Shown: positions 19,641 through 27,716 of the stretch, piece after piece
Position numbering within the stretch: the stretch's first letter is position 1
How the letters are laid out: each line of letters begins with the position of its first letter
DNA from: a virus
Reading direction: 5' to 3' (one strand)
DNA length: 46,168 nt
Virus record (IMG/VR): IMGVR_UViG_3300042371_000665
Coordinates: 1 to 46,168 of that record
The notes under the pieces: generated by a model
The model's database searches: none
The model's input: the letters and a program-made list of their open reading frames with translations, nothing else
What the model was told of the DNA's origin: nothing
Position numbers and translations under genes: made by a program

Positions 19641-21197
19641 CTATTGAACTCTTTTAAAATTAATTGTACAACCTAATTGCATTACTTGACCTGCTACTGA
19701 TACTGCGTTTTCTAAAGCACATCTAACTACTCTTGTAGGGTCTATAATACCGCCTTTAATCATATCTGCATAATCGTATTTCTTAACATCATATCCAACG
19801 CTATCAGAGTGCATATCTAAATTACTCTCAATAACTTTATAATCTAATCCAGCATTTTCAAGTATTTTTCTAAATGGAGCTTTAATACTCTCTTGTAAAA
19901 CGTGATACCCTGCTGATTTAGAATCATTAGGTATATTAAGTTTAAACGAAGCATTATACAAAGCTAATCCACCTCCAGAAACAACACCTTCTTTAATAGC
20001 TGAATTAACCGCATGAATAGCATCATCAACTCTATCTAATCTCTCACTAAGCTCAACTTCTGTAGCCCCACCGATTTTAACTATACTAATACTACTTGAT
20101 AATTTAGCAACTCGGTCTTTTAAAATATTAATCGCTAAATCTGATGTTTGGTCTTCAATACTTAAATTTAACTCTCTTACTCTATTACTAATACTCTCTG
20201 CATTTGATTCTAGCAATTCTAAGACACTTTCTTCCTTACCTACAGTACATTTACTTACTTGACCTAAAATATCAAGTCCTAGGCTCTCTAAATGAGTCGC
20301 AGATAAACTATCAATATATGTAGCTCCTGTAGCAATAGCTAAATCTTCCATATATCTTTTTCTCTTATCGGTGTATTCGTGTTCAGGAGGTGTAAGATGA
20401 GATACTTTGATTTTACCTTGAATATTATTAATTAATAAGATTTGTTTTAAATCATTATTTAAATCAGCTACAATTAATAATTCTTTATTTTCAGTTGCAA
20501 TATGCTTAATAATAAAATCTATTTCATTAAAAGATTTGATTTCACGATTACAAATAAATACATAAGGATTGTTTAATAATTTATTAGAGAATCTTTCATC
20601 ACTATACCCTCTTTCAATAGGCATACCTGAAGTAGTCTTAACATAACTCTCTAATTTCTCTGATGTTTCGTAAGTTACAACACCATTAGTTCCTGCCTTT
20701 AAAAAAGCATCTGCAATTAAACCCCCTAATTCTTCATCGTTATTAGCTGAGATATTAGCAATATCAAAGAAAAACTCATCTACAACGGGTTTGCTATTTT
20801 CTTTTAAAATCTCTACAACCGCTTTAGTCGCTTCCTCAATACCATTCTTTACATCTATAGGTGATGCCCCCTCTAATATAGCTTTTTCTGCACCTACAAT
20901 AATACTCCTAGCTAATACAGTAGTAGATGTTGTTCCATCTCCTGCTTGGTCCACCGTTTTTTGAGCTGCTTGTTTAAGTAATTCAGCTCCACAACTTGCT
21001 AATGGTGATTCTAAGAAAATAGCTTTAGCTACAGATACACCATCTTTTGTAATACTAGGCAATCCACCAGACCCCTCTATTAAAACAGTTTTACCTCTAT
21101 AACCTAAAGTAGAGCCTACTGCATCTGCTACAATATTAATACCCTCTAAAATACCTTCTTTGGCGTTATTCCCAAATGTAACTTCTTTTGCAATCAT
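19641..21197 (-). CDS. groEL: GroEL-like group I chaperonin
   Basis: A 518-residue chaperonin, about 30 residues shorter than E. coli GroEL. Conserved blocks in order: TKDGVSVAKAI (ATP site), AGDGTTSTTVLARSI (catalytic loop), apical domain with PIERGYSDERF, RVDDAIHAVNSAIKEGVVSGGG (includes the equivalent of Asp398), and GGIIDPTRVVRCALENAVSVAG. The Gly-Gly-Met-rich C-terminal tail is missing; the protein ends NFKRVQ. It should form a working ATP-driven folding ring. It is transcribed opposite to the surrounding late genes from its own box near 21240. Confidence 0.95.
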   Translation of the reverse strand: MIAKEVTFGNNAKEGILEGINIVADAVGSTLGYRGKTVLIEGSGGLPSITKDGVSVAKAIFLESPLASCGAELLKQAAQKTVDQAGDGTTSTTVLARSIIVGAEKAILEGASPIDVKNGIEEATKAVVEILKENSKPVVDEFFFDIANISANNDEELGGLIADAFLKAGTNGVVTYETSEKLESYVKTTSGMPIERGYSDERFSNKLLNNPYVFICNREIKSFNEIDFIIKHIATENKELLIVADLNNDLKQILLINNIQGKIKVSHLTPPEHEYTDKRKRYMEDLAIATGATYIDSLSATHLESLGLDILGQVSKCTVGKEESVLELLESNAESISNRVRELNLSIEDQTSDLAINILKDRVAKLSSSISIVKIGGATEVELSERLDRVDDAIHAVNSAIKEGVVSGGGLALYNASFKLNIPNDSKSAGYHVLQESIKAPFRKILENAGLDYKVIESNLDMHSDSVGYDVKKYDYADMIKGGIIDPTRVVRCALENAVSVAGQVMQLGCTINFKRVQ

Positions 21198-21232
21198 ATT
21201 TTTTTAATTTATGTTTTTAATTAAATTATAGG

Positions 21233-21240
21233 CAAATATA
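21233..21240 (-). promoter_or_regulatory. -7 box (TATATTTG) for the chaperonin operon
   Basis: On the minus strand TATATTTGCC ends 35 bases before the groEL ATG. A second match, TAATTTTG, lies at 21274-21267. It is separated by about 50 bases from the rightward box at 21289, so the region is a divergent control region. Confidence 0.55.
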
Positions 21241-21288
21241 CAAATAATACAATATAATCGATAGAGCAAAATTAAGAATATGATTTAC

Positions 21289-21296
21289 TATCTTTG
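21289..21296 (+). promoter_or_regulatory. -7 box (TATCTTTG) for lysis and fibre genes
   Basis: TATCTTTGCATAG lies 44 bases upstream of the ATG at 21341. The 20 bases at 21289-21308 are identical to those at 12161-12180, so the same promoter core is used twice. Confidence 0.65.
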
Positions 21297-21340
21297 CATA
21301 GATAAAAAATGAATTGATACACATATAAATAGTTAATAAA

Positions 21341-21787
21341 ATGGGGTTGAATTGGTTTGTAGAAAATTGGGCGTTAATACTTGGAGGTGGTAGTTTAAGC
21401 ACAGCTTTAGGTTGGTTCTTTGGAGGCAAACAAGCTAAGGAATTAGAGATAAAAAAAGGGGAAAGCGATATTAAGAAAGGAAATTCAGATGCGGTAGCTT
21501 CTATGCAAGTAGTGTACGACCAATTTTTATCAGACTACAAAGAGAGAATGAATGAAGTAATGCTAGAACTAGCAAGTATAAAAGAACATAATAAACAACT
21601 ACAAAGTCAATTTAATGATATTCAATTAGCATACGCAAAGGAAGTTGAGAAGTCTCAAAATTGGGAGAAACTACATAGAGAATTAAGCGATAAGTATAAT
21701 TCATTAGAGAAAGACCATGATTCATTAAAAGTGCTTTACGAAAAATTAAAAGCAGATTTTGATAAGTATAAAAAAACAACAAGATGA
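21341..21787 (+). CDS. Membrane-anchored coiled-coil protein, holin/spanin-like
   Basis: A 148-residue protein. A short N-terminal hydrophobic segment rich in Gly (NWALILGGGSLSTALGWFFG) is followed by a long charged coiled coil (about residues 45-145). The C-terminus overlaps the endolysin start by four bases. Position and topology fit a lysis accessory: a holin with an unusually long cytoplasmic coil, or an inner-membrane spanin. Other Bacteroidota phages appear to carry similar genes beside their lysozyme. Exact role unproven. Confidence 0.6.
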   Translation: MGLNWFVENWALILGGGSLSTALGWFFGGKQAKELEIKKGESDIKKGNSDAVASMQVVYDQFLSDYKERMNEVMLELASIKEHNKQLQSQFNDIQLAYAKEVEKSQNWEKLHRELSDKYNSLEKDHDSLKVLYEKLKADFDKYKKTTR

Positions 21788-22284
21788 AGACAAGCTTAAA
21801 TGGTGTAAAACTTGTAGAGGGTTTTGAATCTTTACATGATGGAGATTTAAGTAAAGTAGGATTACAACCTAAAATGGACCCAGTAGGGATATGGACAGAG
21901 GGGTATGGTAGAGCAATGCGAGATAATAAAGGAAATTTTATAAAAGGAATTGCAAATAAAGAACTAGCTAATTCAAGAATAACAATACGTACAAAAGAAG
22001 ATGCAAGAGTAGCACTATTGCAAGACTTAGAGATACACGAAAGATTAGTTACTTCAAAAATAAAAATACCTTTAAATCAAAATCAATTTGATGCTTTAGT
22101 TTCTTACTCTTATAATACAGGAGGTTCAAATACTTTATATTCACTTATAAATAAAAAATCAAGCGAAAACGTTATTAGAGTGTGGTTTACAACAAGATAT
22201 ATTACAGGACAAGGTTCTAAAAAACCATTGCAAGGTCTTGTAAATAGGAGAAATGCAGAGGCAAATTTATTTTTTAAAAAATAG
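21784..22284 (+). CDS. GH24 (T4-type) endolysin
   Basis: A 166-residue lysozyme. Catalytic Glu12 (VEGFES), Asp32 (MDPVG) and Thr38 (IWTEGYGR) match the Glu-Asp-Thr triad of GH24 enzymes. Further on, QNQFDALVSYSYNTGGS and GLVNRRNAEANLFF are typical family blocks. No signal peptide is present, so it needs a holin to reach the peptidoglycan. It cleaves the MurNAc-GlcNAc bond at lysis. It overlaps the coiled-coil gene upstream and precedes the large fibre gene by seven bases. Confidence 0.92.
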   Translation: MKTSLNGVKLVEGFESLHDGDLSKVGLQPKMDPVGIWTEGYGRAMRDNKGNFIKGIANKELANSRITIRTKEDARVALLQDLEIHERLVTSKIKIPLNQNQFDALVSYSYNTGGSNTLYSLINKKSSENVIRVWFTTRYITGQGSKKPLQGLVNRRNAEANLFFKK

Positions 22285-22291
22285 TATATAA

Positions 22292-24751
22292 ATGGCAAGA
22301 ATAAAGACATATAAGTTAGACGATAACGTTACTGGTAGTGATATGTGGATAGGCACAGACGGTAACGATGCTAGTAAAACCAAAAACTTTAGCCCTACAT
22401 ATCTTGCAAATTATTTAAATCAAAACGAAGTAATAGATATAGCTAACTCTATACGATATACTTATGATACTATTGATTCTGGTAAAAGTAGAAAAAGCGG
22501 TACACTATCTTTTGCTACAGAAATCGGTGCAGTTGTTCCAATAAGCTCATTAACAACTTTTATATTAAGTAAAAATACTGAAAGCACTAAATTAGTAAGT
22601 GCTTTTTTAAATATACTTCCTGGTACTAAGATTATATTGCAAAAATCTGATTATATAAATATATTTGGTATTTTTAAAGTGGTTAGTGTTACTCAAATAA
22701 CATTAGAGCCTGATTTCTATACGGTAGTTGTAGAATATATTTCTGGCTATGGTAGTTTAGAGGAAGATAAAGATTACATTATATCACTTATAGATTTACA
22801 AGGAGCAGGAGAAGTCGTTCCTACAAAAACAAGTGATTTAATTAATGATGGAGAAGATGGTGTAAATCCATTTATAACATTAGAAGACTTACCGCCTTTA
22901 CCTCCAACTGTGCTTTCAGCTTTGCCATTTACAACTGACCATTTAGCTACAACTAATAATCAATATGTAATAGGAGATTTAGTATATTATGTTGGAAATG
23001 TTTACAGATGCATTGCCAGTAACGATTCTATAATACCTACTAGTACATTATATTGGACAAATATTGGTGCTGGATATCCAATTGTGCAGCAACCTAGTGA
23101 TTGGAACTCAACAAGTGGCAATAATCAAATATTAAATAAACCTACTATTACAACTCCTGATTTACAACAAGTAACAAATGCAGGGAATACAATTGCTTCG
23201 GGTGATTATCTAACAATGGTTACATCTAATTTAGTAGAGGTTGTAAATGTAATTACAAATACTGCTAGTTCACTTACACCAGATGATGGAATTGCTATTA
23301 AAACAGGTGTTTATAAAAGCAATATTAAAACGGATGACTTAACTGTAAATAGAGTTCACCAATTGCCAGATGCAGACGGTACTTTAGCTTTAACTACCGA
23401 TGTAACTGATAAAGTTCCATACACAGGAGCAACTCAAGATGTTGATTTAGGAGCATTTGAAATTACTGCTGCAAAATTAATAAAAGATGGTGGTATTGAT
23501 ACTCAATTTTTAAAAGCAGATGGTTCTGTAGATAATAATACTTATTTAACTTCAGCAGATTTACCTTCTACGCTAGACTTATATGCTACTACATCACCTG
23601 ACCCAGTTATATCAGGTTACACTGCTTTAGTTAGAAACATAACCGATTCAAGATATAACACTACAGCTGTCAATGTTCCAACTCCTACAATTACTGGTAC
23701 TTTAGCATCTCCTACGTTTTGTGGAGCAGTAATTAGCGACTCTGGTATTTTATTAGGTAATCCTGGTGTATTTAACTTTTCAGTAATTGGTAAGATAAGA
23801 AGAACAGGTGGTTCTACTTCTAGTGGTGCAGACTTCTTCTTTAGTATTTATAAAAGAACTTCAGCAGGAGTAGAAACATTAATTGCTAATAGTGCACCAG
23901 TTGTTGTACCTGCTAATGGAGGAGTTTATACTGAATATATTTCAATAGCACTATGGAATAATGGTATCTTTTTAAGTACAGACAGGGTGGTTTTAAAATT
24001 CTATGGAATTAAATCAGGTGGAGGTAGTGGAGCTACTTATGAGTTTCTATTTGGAGGAGCTGACCCAGTAAGAGGTACAGCGTCTGTATCTTCTGCAATA
24101 ATACCTAATATTTATTTAAGAGACATAGCTGACGTTGAAAAAGTACCTGCATTAAATAATGAAGTGTTATATTGGAAGGATGCAGATAGTTTATGGGAAC
24201 ACTCTTTAGTAGAAAATTTAATACCTGATGCAAGTGCAACAGTAAGAGGATTAGTTTCTACAGGAGCACAAACAATTGCAGGAGCAAAAACTTTCTCTTC
24301 TTTACTTACAATGCCATCAACAGGGGTTGCAAGAGTTTTACAAGTTGAATCAAGTGGTCAAATAAGCGGTTTAGATTTACTTGTTTACCCAAGTTTAGCA
24401 GAGTTAGAAACTGTAAAAGGTATTACTACGGGAGTTACAATTCAATCACAAATAAATAATAAACAAGCTTATGCAATTGCAAGAACAGGTTCTGCATTAG
24501 AATTTGATATTCCTGCTATTTATAACACATATTCAAGTCCTTCAACTGCTGCAACACTTACAGATACTTTAGGTACTGCAAGAATAGGAGTAGTTCAAAA
24601 GTTCTATTCATTAAGAGCGACAGAACCTGCATATCCAAGTGCAAGTTATAAAAAGTTAGGTTCAGGAACTTACAAGGCTAGTCCAATTGTAAACATTATA
24701 TTTTTTGAATATTCAGAAGCAGGTAGAATAGAATATTGGATAGTAAATTAA
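22292..24751 (+). CDS. Large tail-fibre protein with MARI anchor
   Basis: An 819-residue fibre protein. Residues 1-50 carry the anchor shared with 13969-14175 and 28269-30326 (MARIKTYKLDDNVTGSDMWI). Next comes a segment with KTSDLINDGEDG and PTKT. Then there are shaft-like parts (VPYTGATQDVDLGAFEITA; ATVRGLVSTGAQTIAGAKTF), motifs frequent in phage fibres. A distinct beta-rich domain lies at about residues 465-610 and may be the receptor-binding part. Ends in EYSEAGRIEYWIVN. No enzymatic motif is visible. Confidence 0.82.
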   Translation: MARIKTYKLDDNVTGSDMWIGTDGNDASKTKNFSPTYLANYLNQNEVIDIANSIRYTYDTIDSGKSRKSGTLSFATEIGAVVPISSLTTFILSKNTESTKLVSAFLNILPGTKIILQKSDYINIFGIFKVVSVTQITLEPDFYTVVVEYISGYGSLEEDKDYIISLIDLQGAGEVVPTKTSDLINDGEDGVNPFITLEDLPPLPPTVLSALPFTTDHLATTNNQYVIGDLVYYVGNVYRCIASNDSIIPTSTLYWTNIGAGYPIVQQPSDWNSTSGNNQILNKPTITTPDLQQVTNAGNTIASGDYLTMVTSNLVEVVNVITNTASSLTPDDGIAIKTGVYKSNIKTDDLTVNRVHQLPDADGTLALTTDVTDKVPYTGATQDVDLGAFEITAAKLIKDGGIDTQFLKADGSVDNNTYLTSADLPSTLDLYATTSPDPVISGYTALVRNITDSRYNTTAVNVPTPTITGTLASPTFCGAVISDSGILLGNPGVFNFSVIGKIRRTGGSTSSGADFFFSIYKRTSAGVETLIANSAPVVVPANGGVYTEYISIALWNNGIFLSTDRVVLKFYGIKSGGGSGATYEFLFGGADPVRGTASVSSAIIPNIYLRDIADVEKVPALNNEVLYWKDADSLWEHSLVENLIPDASATVRGLVSTGAQTIAGAKTFSSLLTMPSTGVARVLQVESSGQISGLDLLVYPSLAELETVKGITTGVTIQSQINNKQAYAIARTGSALEFDIPAIYNTYSSPSTAATLTDTLGTARIGVVQKFYSLRATEPAYPSASYKKLGSGTYKASPIVNIIFFEYSEAGRIEYWIVN

Positions 24752-24757
24752 AAGATT

Positions 24758-25435
24758 ATGAGTTATTATAGACATTTAATATTATCAGACTCTTACGCAG
24801 CAAATCAAGTTGCTCACTATCCATTTGATTCAAATGCAAATGATTTAATAAATGGTATTAATGGAACTTCTACAAGTATTAATTATGGTAACGCTGGTAG
24901 AATTGGTAATTGTGCAACTTTTAGCGGTACTTCTTCTTTAATTCTTTTGCCTGATAATGATAATTTAAGTTTTGGTTCAGGAGCATTTTCAATTAATTTT
25001 TGGTTATACCCTACACAAGTTACAGGAAGTTGGATATTTTCAAAAAAAAATAGTGCAGGTGTTAGAGAATATGATATTTATTATACAGGACCTACAATTG
25101 TAATAAGTTTATATGGTAGTGTTGGCTCGATAGGTAGAACTTTTACAGCTACAGTAAGTTATAATGCTTGGAATATGATTACTTTTACTTTTCCAGGGGG
25201 AACTGCAGCAGGAAATATAAAAGGATATTTAAACTCAAATCTTATTACAATAGCATCTAATCAAACAGTTGCAGGTTATACGGGTATGCCAAACACTGTT
25301 GCAACTGTAAAATTAGGAAGAGATGGAACTGCTGCTAATAATCAATTACAAGGTAGATTAGACCAAACAAGAATATGGAAAGGCAGAGAATTAAACGCAA
25401 CAGAAATATTAGATATTTATAACACACTATACTAA
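24758..25435 (+). CDS. LamG/concanavalin A-like fibre protein
   Basis: A 225-residue protein. From residue about 17 it matches a LamG-like jelly roll: VAHYPFDSNANDLINGINGT, then GNCATFSGTSSLILLPDNDN, FSINFWLYPTQ, and ending in LGRDGTAANNQLQGRLDQTR and IWKGRELNATEILDIYN. Such domains bind sugars. It follows the large fibre gene by six bases, lacks a MARI anchor, and is likely a carbohydrate-binding tip or accessory. Confidence 0.85.
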   Translation: MSYYRHLILSDSYAANQVAHYPFDSNANDLINGINGTSTSINYGNAGRIGNCATFSGTSSLILLPDNDNLSFGSGAFSINFWLYPTQVTGSWIFSKKNSAGVREYDIYYTGPTIVISLYGSVGSIGRTFTATVSYNAWNMITFTFPGGTAAGNIKGYLNSNLITIASNQTVAGYTGMPNTVATVKLGRDGTAANNQLQGRLDQTRIWKGRELNATEILDIYNTLY

Positions 25436-25440
25436 AAACA

Positions 25441-25830
25441 ATGATAAAAACAACAACACCAGTGTCTTATGACTATATAACTCCTTCATTAACAGAGGTT
25501 GTATTTGCAAAAATAGGTCAGAGCATTAGAAACGATGAATCAGAAACTTATACTTTGCACATTGAGGAGTGGGTAGAATTACCTTATACTGCTGAAGTAC
25601 CTGATGGTAACGGAGGTACGGTACAAGAAACATTTACAAATAAAAAAGTAATTCGTAACCATTCAAGAGTTATGACTTTTGTAGAAGCTGATGCTTTAAC
25701 TGACGCATTAGACCAAATGTACACTATAACAGAAACAGGTGCTTACAGACGTAAAAAATACACTGAATTAGGACATTTACTTATTAACAATAGTGAAGAA
25801 GTAAGAGGGGTTCAATGGGAATTAGTGTAA
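25441..25830 (+). CDS. Tail-associated hypothetical protein
   Basis: A 129-residue soluble protein following the LamG gene by five bases. It is beta-rich (ESETYTLHIEEWVELPYTAE) with a helical middle (EADALTDALDQMYTIT) and ends ELGHLLINNSEEVRGVQWEL. Its position after fibre genes suggests a fibre chaperone or baseplate-type accessory. No family recognised. Confidence 0.6.
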   Translation: MIKTTTPVSYDYITPSLTEVVFAKIGQSIRNDESETYTLHIEEWVELPYTAEVPDGNGGTVQETFTNKKVIRNHSRVMTFVEADALTDALDQMYTITETGAYRRKKYTELGHLLINNSEEVRGVQWELV

Positions 25831-26160
25831 ATGAAAGAGATAATAGGATTTTTATTATTTACTCTAGCATTAGTTCTAATATTTTTAATGACTATTGTAA
25901 ACTTTTTTGAAGTGGAAAATAAGAAAGGTTATTTTAGAAGCACAGCTTTAAATTTAGATGTTTGGGGAAATGTAGAGTTTAGAACATTTTGGAATAACCG
26001 TCTTATAAAAGATAAAATATCTTATCCATTTGGATTACAAGGAGAAACAGTATCGAGTGTATTAGGAAAGAATATATTGATTAATAATTTAACAAACGCT
26101 GGAAAAGTTCTTGTGTGGATATTAACCGAGAAGCATTGTATAGATGCAATCAAATTATAA
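25831..26160 (+). CDS. Small membrane-anchored hypothetical protein
   Basis: A 109-residue protein with an N-terminal membrane helix (IIGFLLFTLALVLIFLMTIV) and a soluble remainder (FFEVENKKGYFRSTALNLDV and GKVLVWILTEKHC). It starts immediately after the preceding stop. It lies between fibre genes and the CAP lipoprotein, so an envelope role is likely. No recognised family. Confidence 0.55.
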   Translation: MKEIIGFLLFTLALVLIFLMTIVNFFEVENKKGYFRSTALNLDVWGNVEFRTFWNNRLIKDKISYPFGLQGETVSSVLGKNILINNLTNAGKVLVWILTEKHCIDAIKL

Positions 26161-26171
26161 AAAAATTAAAT

Positions 26172-26642
26172 ATGTTTAAAGTTAGTATAATTGTAACAAT
26201 GTTGATTATGTTTATTTTAACTTGTACATCTGAACCTATACAAGAATCATATCCACCTGTAGAAAAAATATATTTACCAACACCCTCTAACGAAAGTGAT
26301 TCTTTAGTTATATATATTAACAATGAAAGAGCTTTAAATGGACTGCCAAAATTAATACAAGAAAAATTACTAACTTCAATTTGTGAAGAAAAATGTGATG
26401 ACATGATTAAAACAAAAATTGTAAATCACGATGGGTTTTCAAACAGATTTGAAAAAAGTCATGCTATAGTGTTATTAGAAAATGTTGGATGGGGATTCTC
26501 TACAGATAACGCTTTATGTCAAGCATATATGAATAGTACAAAGCATAGATATAATATATTAAATAGAAATATAACACATATAGGAGTTTATACAAAAAAT
26601 TCGTATAATTGTTGTTTATTTGCAAAATATTATACAAACTAA
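26172..26642 (+). CDS. CAP-superfamily lipoprotein
   Basis: A 156-residue protein starting at MFKVSIIVTMLIMFILTC. The lipobox FILTC marks it as a lipoprotein. The mature part fits the CAP/SCP fold: YINNERALNGLPKLIQEKLL, then DDMIKTKIVNHDGFSNRFEK, LENVGWGF, and NSTKHRYNILNRNITHIGVY. The His residues in NHDGF and TKHRYN are positioned as in CAP domains. An ATG at 26115 would remove the signal sequence from the N-terminus, so 26172 is preferred. CAP proteins bind lipids or act as proteases; the role here is unknown. Confidence 0.75.
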   Translation: MFKVSIIVTMLIMFILTCTSEPIQESYPPVEKIYLPTPSNESDSLVIYINNERALNGLPKLIQEKLLTSICEEKCDDMIKTKIVNHDGFSNRFEKSHAIVLLENVGWGFSTDNALCQAYMNSTKHRYNILNRNITHIGVYTKNSYNCCLFAKYYTN

Positions 26643-26654
26643 AAATTAAAACAA

Positions 26655-27011
26655 ATGGAAAAATTAAATTACATTAAAAAAGTATTTATATCTTATTTTC
26701 AAGATATGAAAAGTAAAGAAAAAATAGTAAAAAATCATTGGATTGAACACATTTTTGTAAGCGTAGCTTTTATGATTGTATTCTCTACTGTATTAAAATC
26801 ATCCTTTAAATTAAATGAAGCACTATGGTTTCAATATTTTGTATTATTATTTGTTCCTCTATGTTTATATTGGGGATTTGAAAGAATACAAGGTATGTAT
26901 GCAGAATATAAAGGTAAAGATAGACCTGAGCAATTTGAAAGCGACAAAGACGTTCTTTCTAGTTGGGTTATATCTTCAATAATTGGAATAATAATATACT
27001 CAATTGTATAA
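26655..27011 (+). CDS. Membrane protein, candidate holin
   Basis: A 118-residue protein with a basic N-terminal region and three hydrophobic helices (IFVSVAFMIVFSTVL; WFQYFVLLFVPLCLYWGF; WVISSIIGIIIYSIV). Small proteins with two or three membrane helices near an endolysin are often holins, and the size fits. The charged loop YAEYKGKDRPEQFESDKD separates the last two helices. No holin family motif is certain. Confidence 0.55.
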   Translation: MEKLNYIKKVFISYFQDMKSKEKIVKNHWIEHIFVSVAFMIVFSTVLKSSFKLNEALWFQYFVLLFVPLCLYWGFERIQGMYAEYKGKDRPEQFESDKDVLSSWVISSIIGIIIYSIV

Positions 27012-27022
27012 TTAATTAATTG

Positions 27023-27030
27023 TAATTTTG
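27023..27030 (+). promoter_or_regulatory. -7 box (TAATTTTG)
   Basis: TAATTTTGCATTAA lies 25 bases before the ATG at 27056, in the gap after the membrane protein gene. It fits the TAnnTTTGCA pattern. Confidence 0.5.
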
Positions 27031-27055
27031 CATTAAATATTTAAAACATAAAGTT

Positions 27056-27190
27056 ATGCCATTAAAAAAAGGAGTTAAAAACATTGGTAAAAACATTAAG
27101 ACAGAAATGTCAATGGGAAAACCACAAAAACAAAGTATTGCAATAGCATTGTCAGTAGCAGGTAAAAGTAAAAATAACAAAAAAAAATAA
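27056..27190 (+). CDS. Basic 44-residue conserved-type phage protein
   Basis: Begins MPLKKGVKNIGKNIKTEMSM and continues GKPQKQSIAIALSVAGKSKN, with a Lys-rich tail. The KPQKQSIAIALSxAGKSK motif is widespread in phages and prophages as a short protein of unknown function. It begins 25 bases after a promoter-like box. It is probably a small DNA- or virion-associated protein. Confidence 0.75.
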   Translation: MPLKKGVKNIGKNIKTEMSMGKPQKQSIAIALSVAGKSKNNKKK

Positions 27191-27197
27191 AGAAAAA

Positions 27198-27335
27198 ATG
27201 ATTACAGAAAAAAACAGCGGTGAAAAATACGCTTCTAAAGTTAAACAAGAAAAAAAAGAGAGTAAAGTAACTTCAGGTAAAGGTGCTAAGGCGTTATTAT
27301 TTGGTGTTGCTAGAAAATCTGTTAAAGCAAAATAA
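27198..27335 (+). CDS. Basic 45-residue small protein
   Basis: Begins at 27198, seven bases after the preceding stop. The protein (MITEKNSGEKYASKVKQEKK, then GKGAKALLFGVARKSVKAK) is Lys-rich with a short hydrophobic C-terminal segment. It belongs to the same small basic group as the neighbouring gene. Function unknown. Confidence 0.6.
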   Translation: MITEKNSGEKYASKVKQEKKESKVTSGKGAKALLFGVARKSVKAK

Positions 27336-27353
27336 TTAAGTAAAATATAAAGT

Positions 27354-27716
27354 ATGACTAATAAGAATAAAATAATAGGTGTTTCATCTTTACTAATACT
27401 AATATTGTTATACTTTATATTTACAAGTGTTAACAATCATTTTAATGTATTTAATACTTTAGAGGGTAATAATCAAATACTAAAGCAAAACAATGATTTT
27501 TATAAAGAGCAGGTAAAACAGTTTAAAATAAAACAAGATAGTATTGCATTAATACTTATTGATAATCAAAAAGAAATAGATTCATTAAAAAACAACTTGC
27601 CAATAATCAATACAAATAAAGATAAAAGTAAAAAAGATATTGAAGTATTATTAAATTCTCAAATGCAACAATGGTATGATAATAAAGTAAAAAATCTTTT
27701 AATAAAACAAAACTAA
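27354..27716 (+). CDS. Inner-membrane coiled-coil protein, i-spanin-like
   Basis: A 120-residue protein with one N-terminal membrane helix (IIGVSSLLILILLYFIFTSV) followed by a long charged coiled coil (NNQILKQNNDFYKEQVKQFK, then IALILIDNQKEIDSLKNN). This is the topology of an inner-membrane spanin subunit, which reaches through the periplasm to fuse membranes at lysis. The next gene starts immediately after its stop and encodes a LysM protein, a possible partner. No lipoprotein partner in the overlapping frame is evident, so the match is by topology only. Confidence 0.55.
   Translation: MTNKNKIIGVSSLLILILLYFIFTSVNNHFNVFNTLEGNNQILKQNNDFYKEQVKQFKIKQDSIALILIDNQKEIDSLKNNLPIINTNKDKSKKDIEVLLNSQMQQWYDNKVKNLLIKQN

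Noticed and set aside
21226-21429. Minus-strand frame upstream of groEL
   Set aside because: It covers both divergent promoter-like boxes and overlaps the start of the coiled-coil gene on the other strand.
27152-27436. A 94-codon hydrophobic minus-strand frame
   Set aside because: It is antisense to two small basic genes and the spanin-like gene; Lys-rich coding DNA read backwards gives Phe/Leu-rich false frames.
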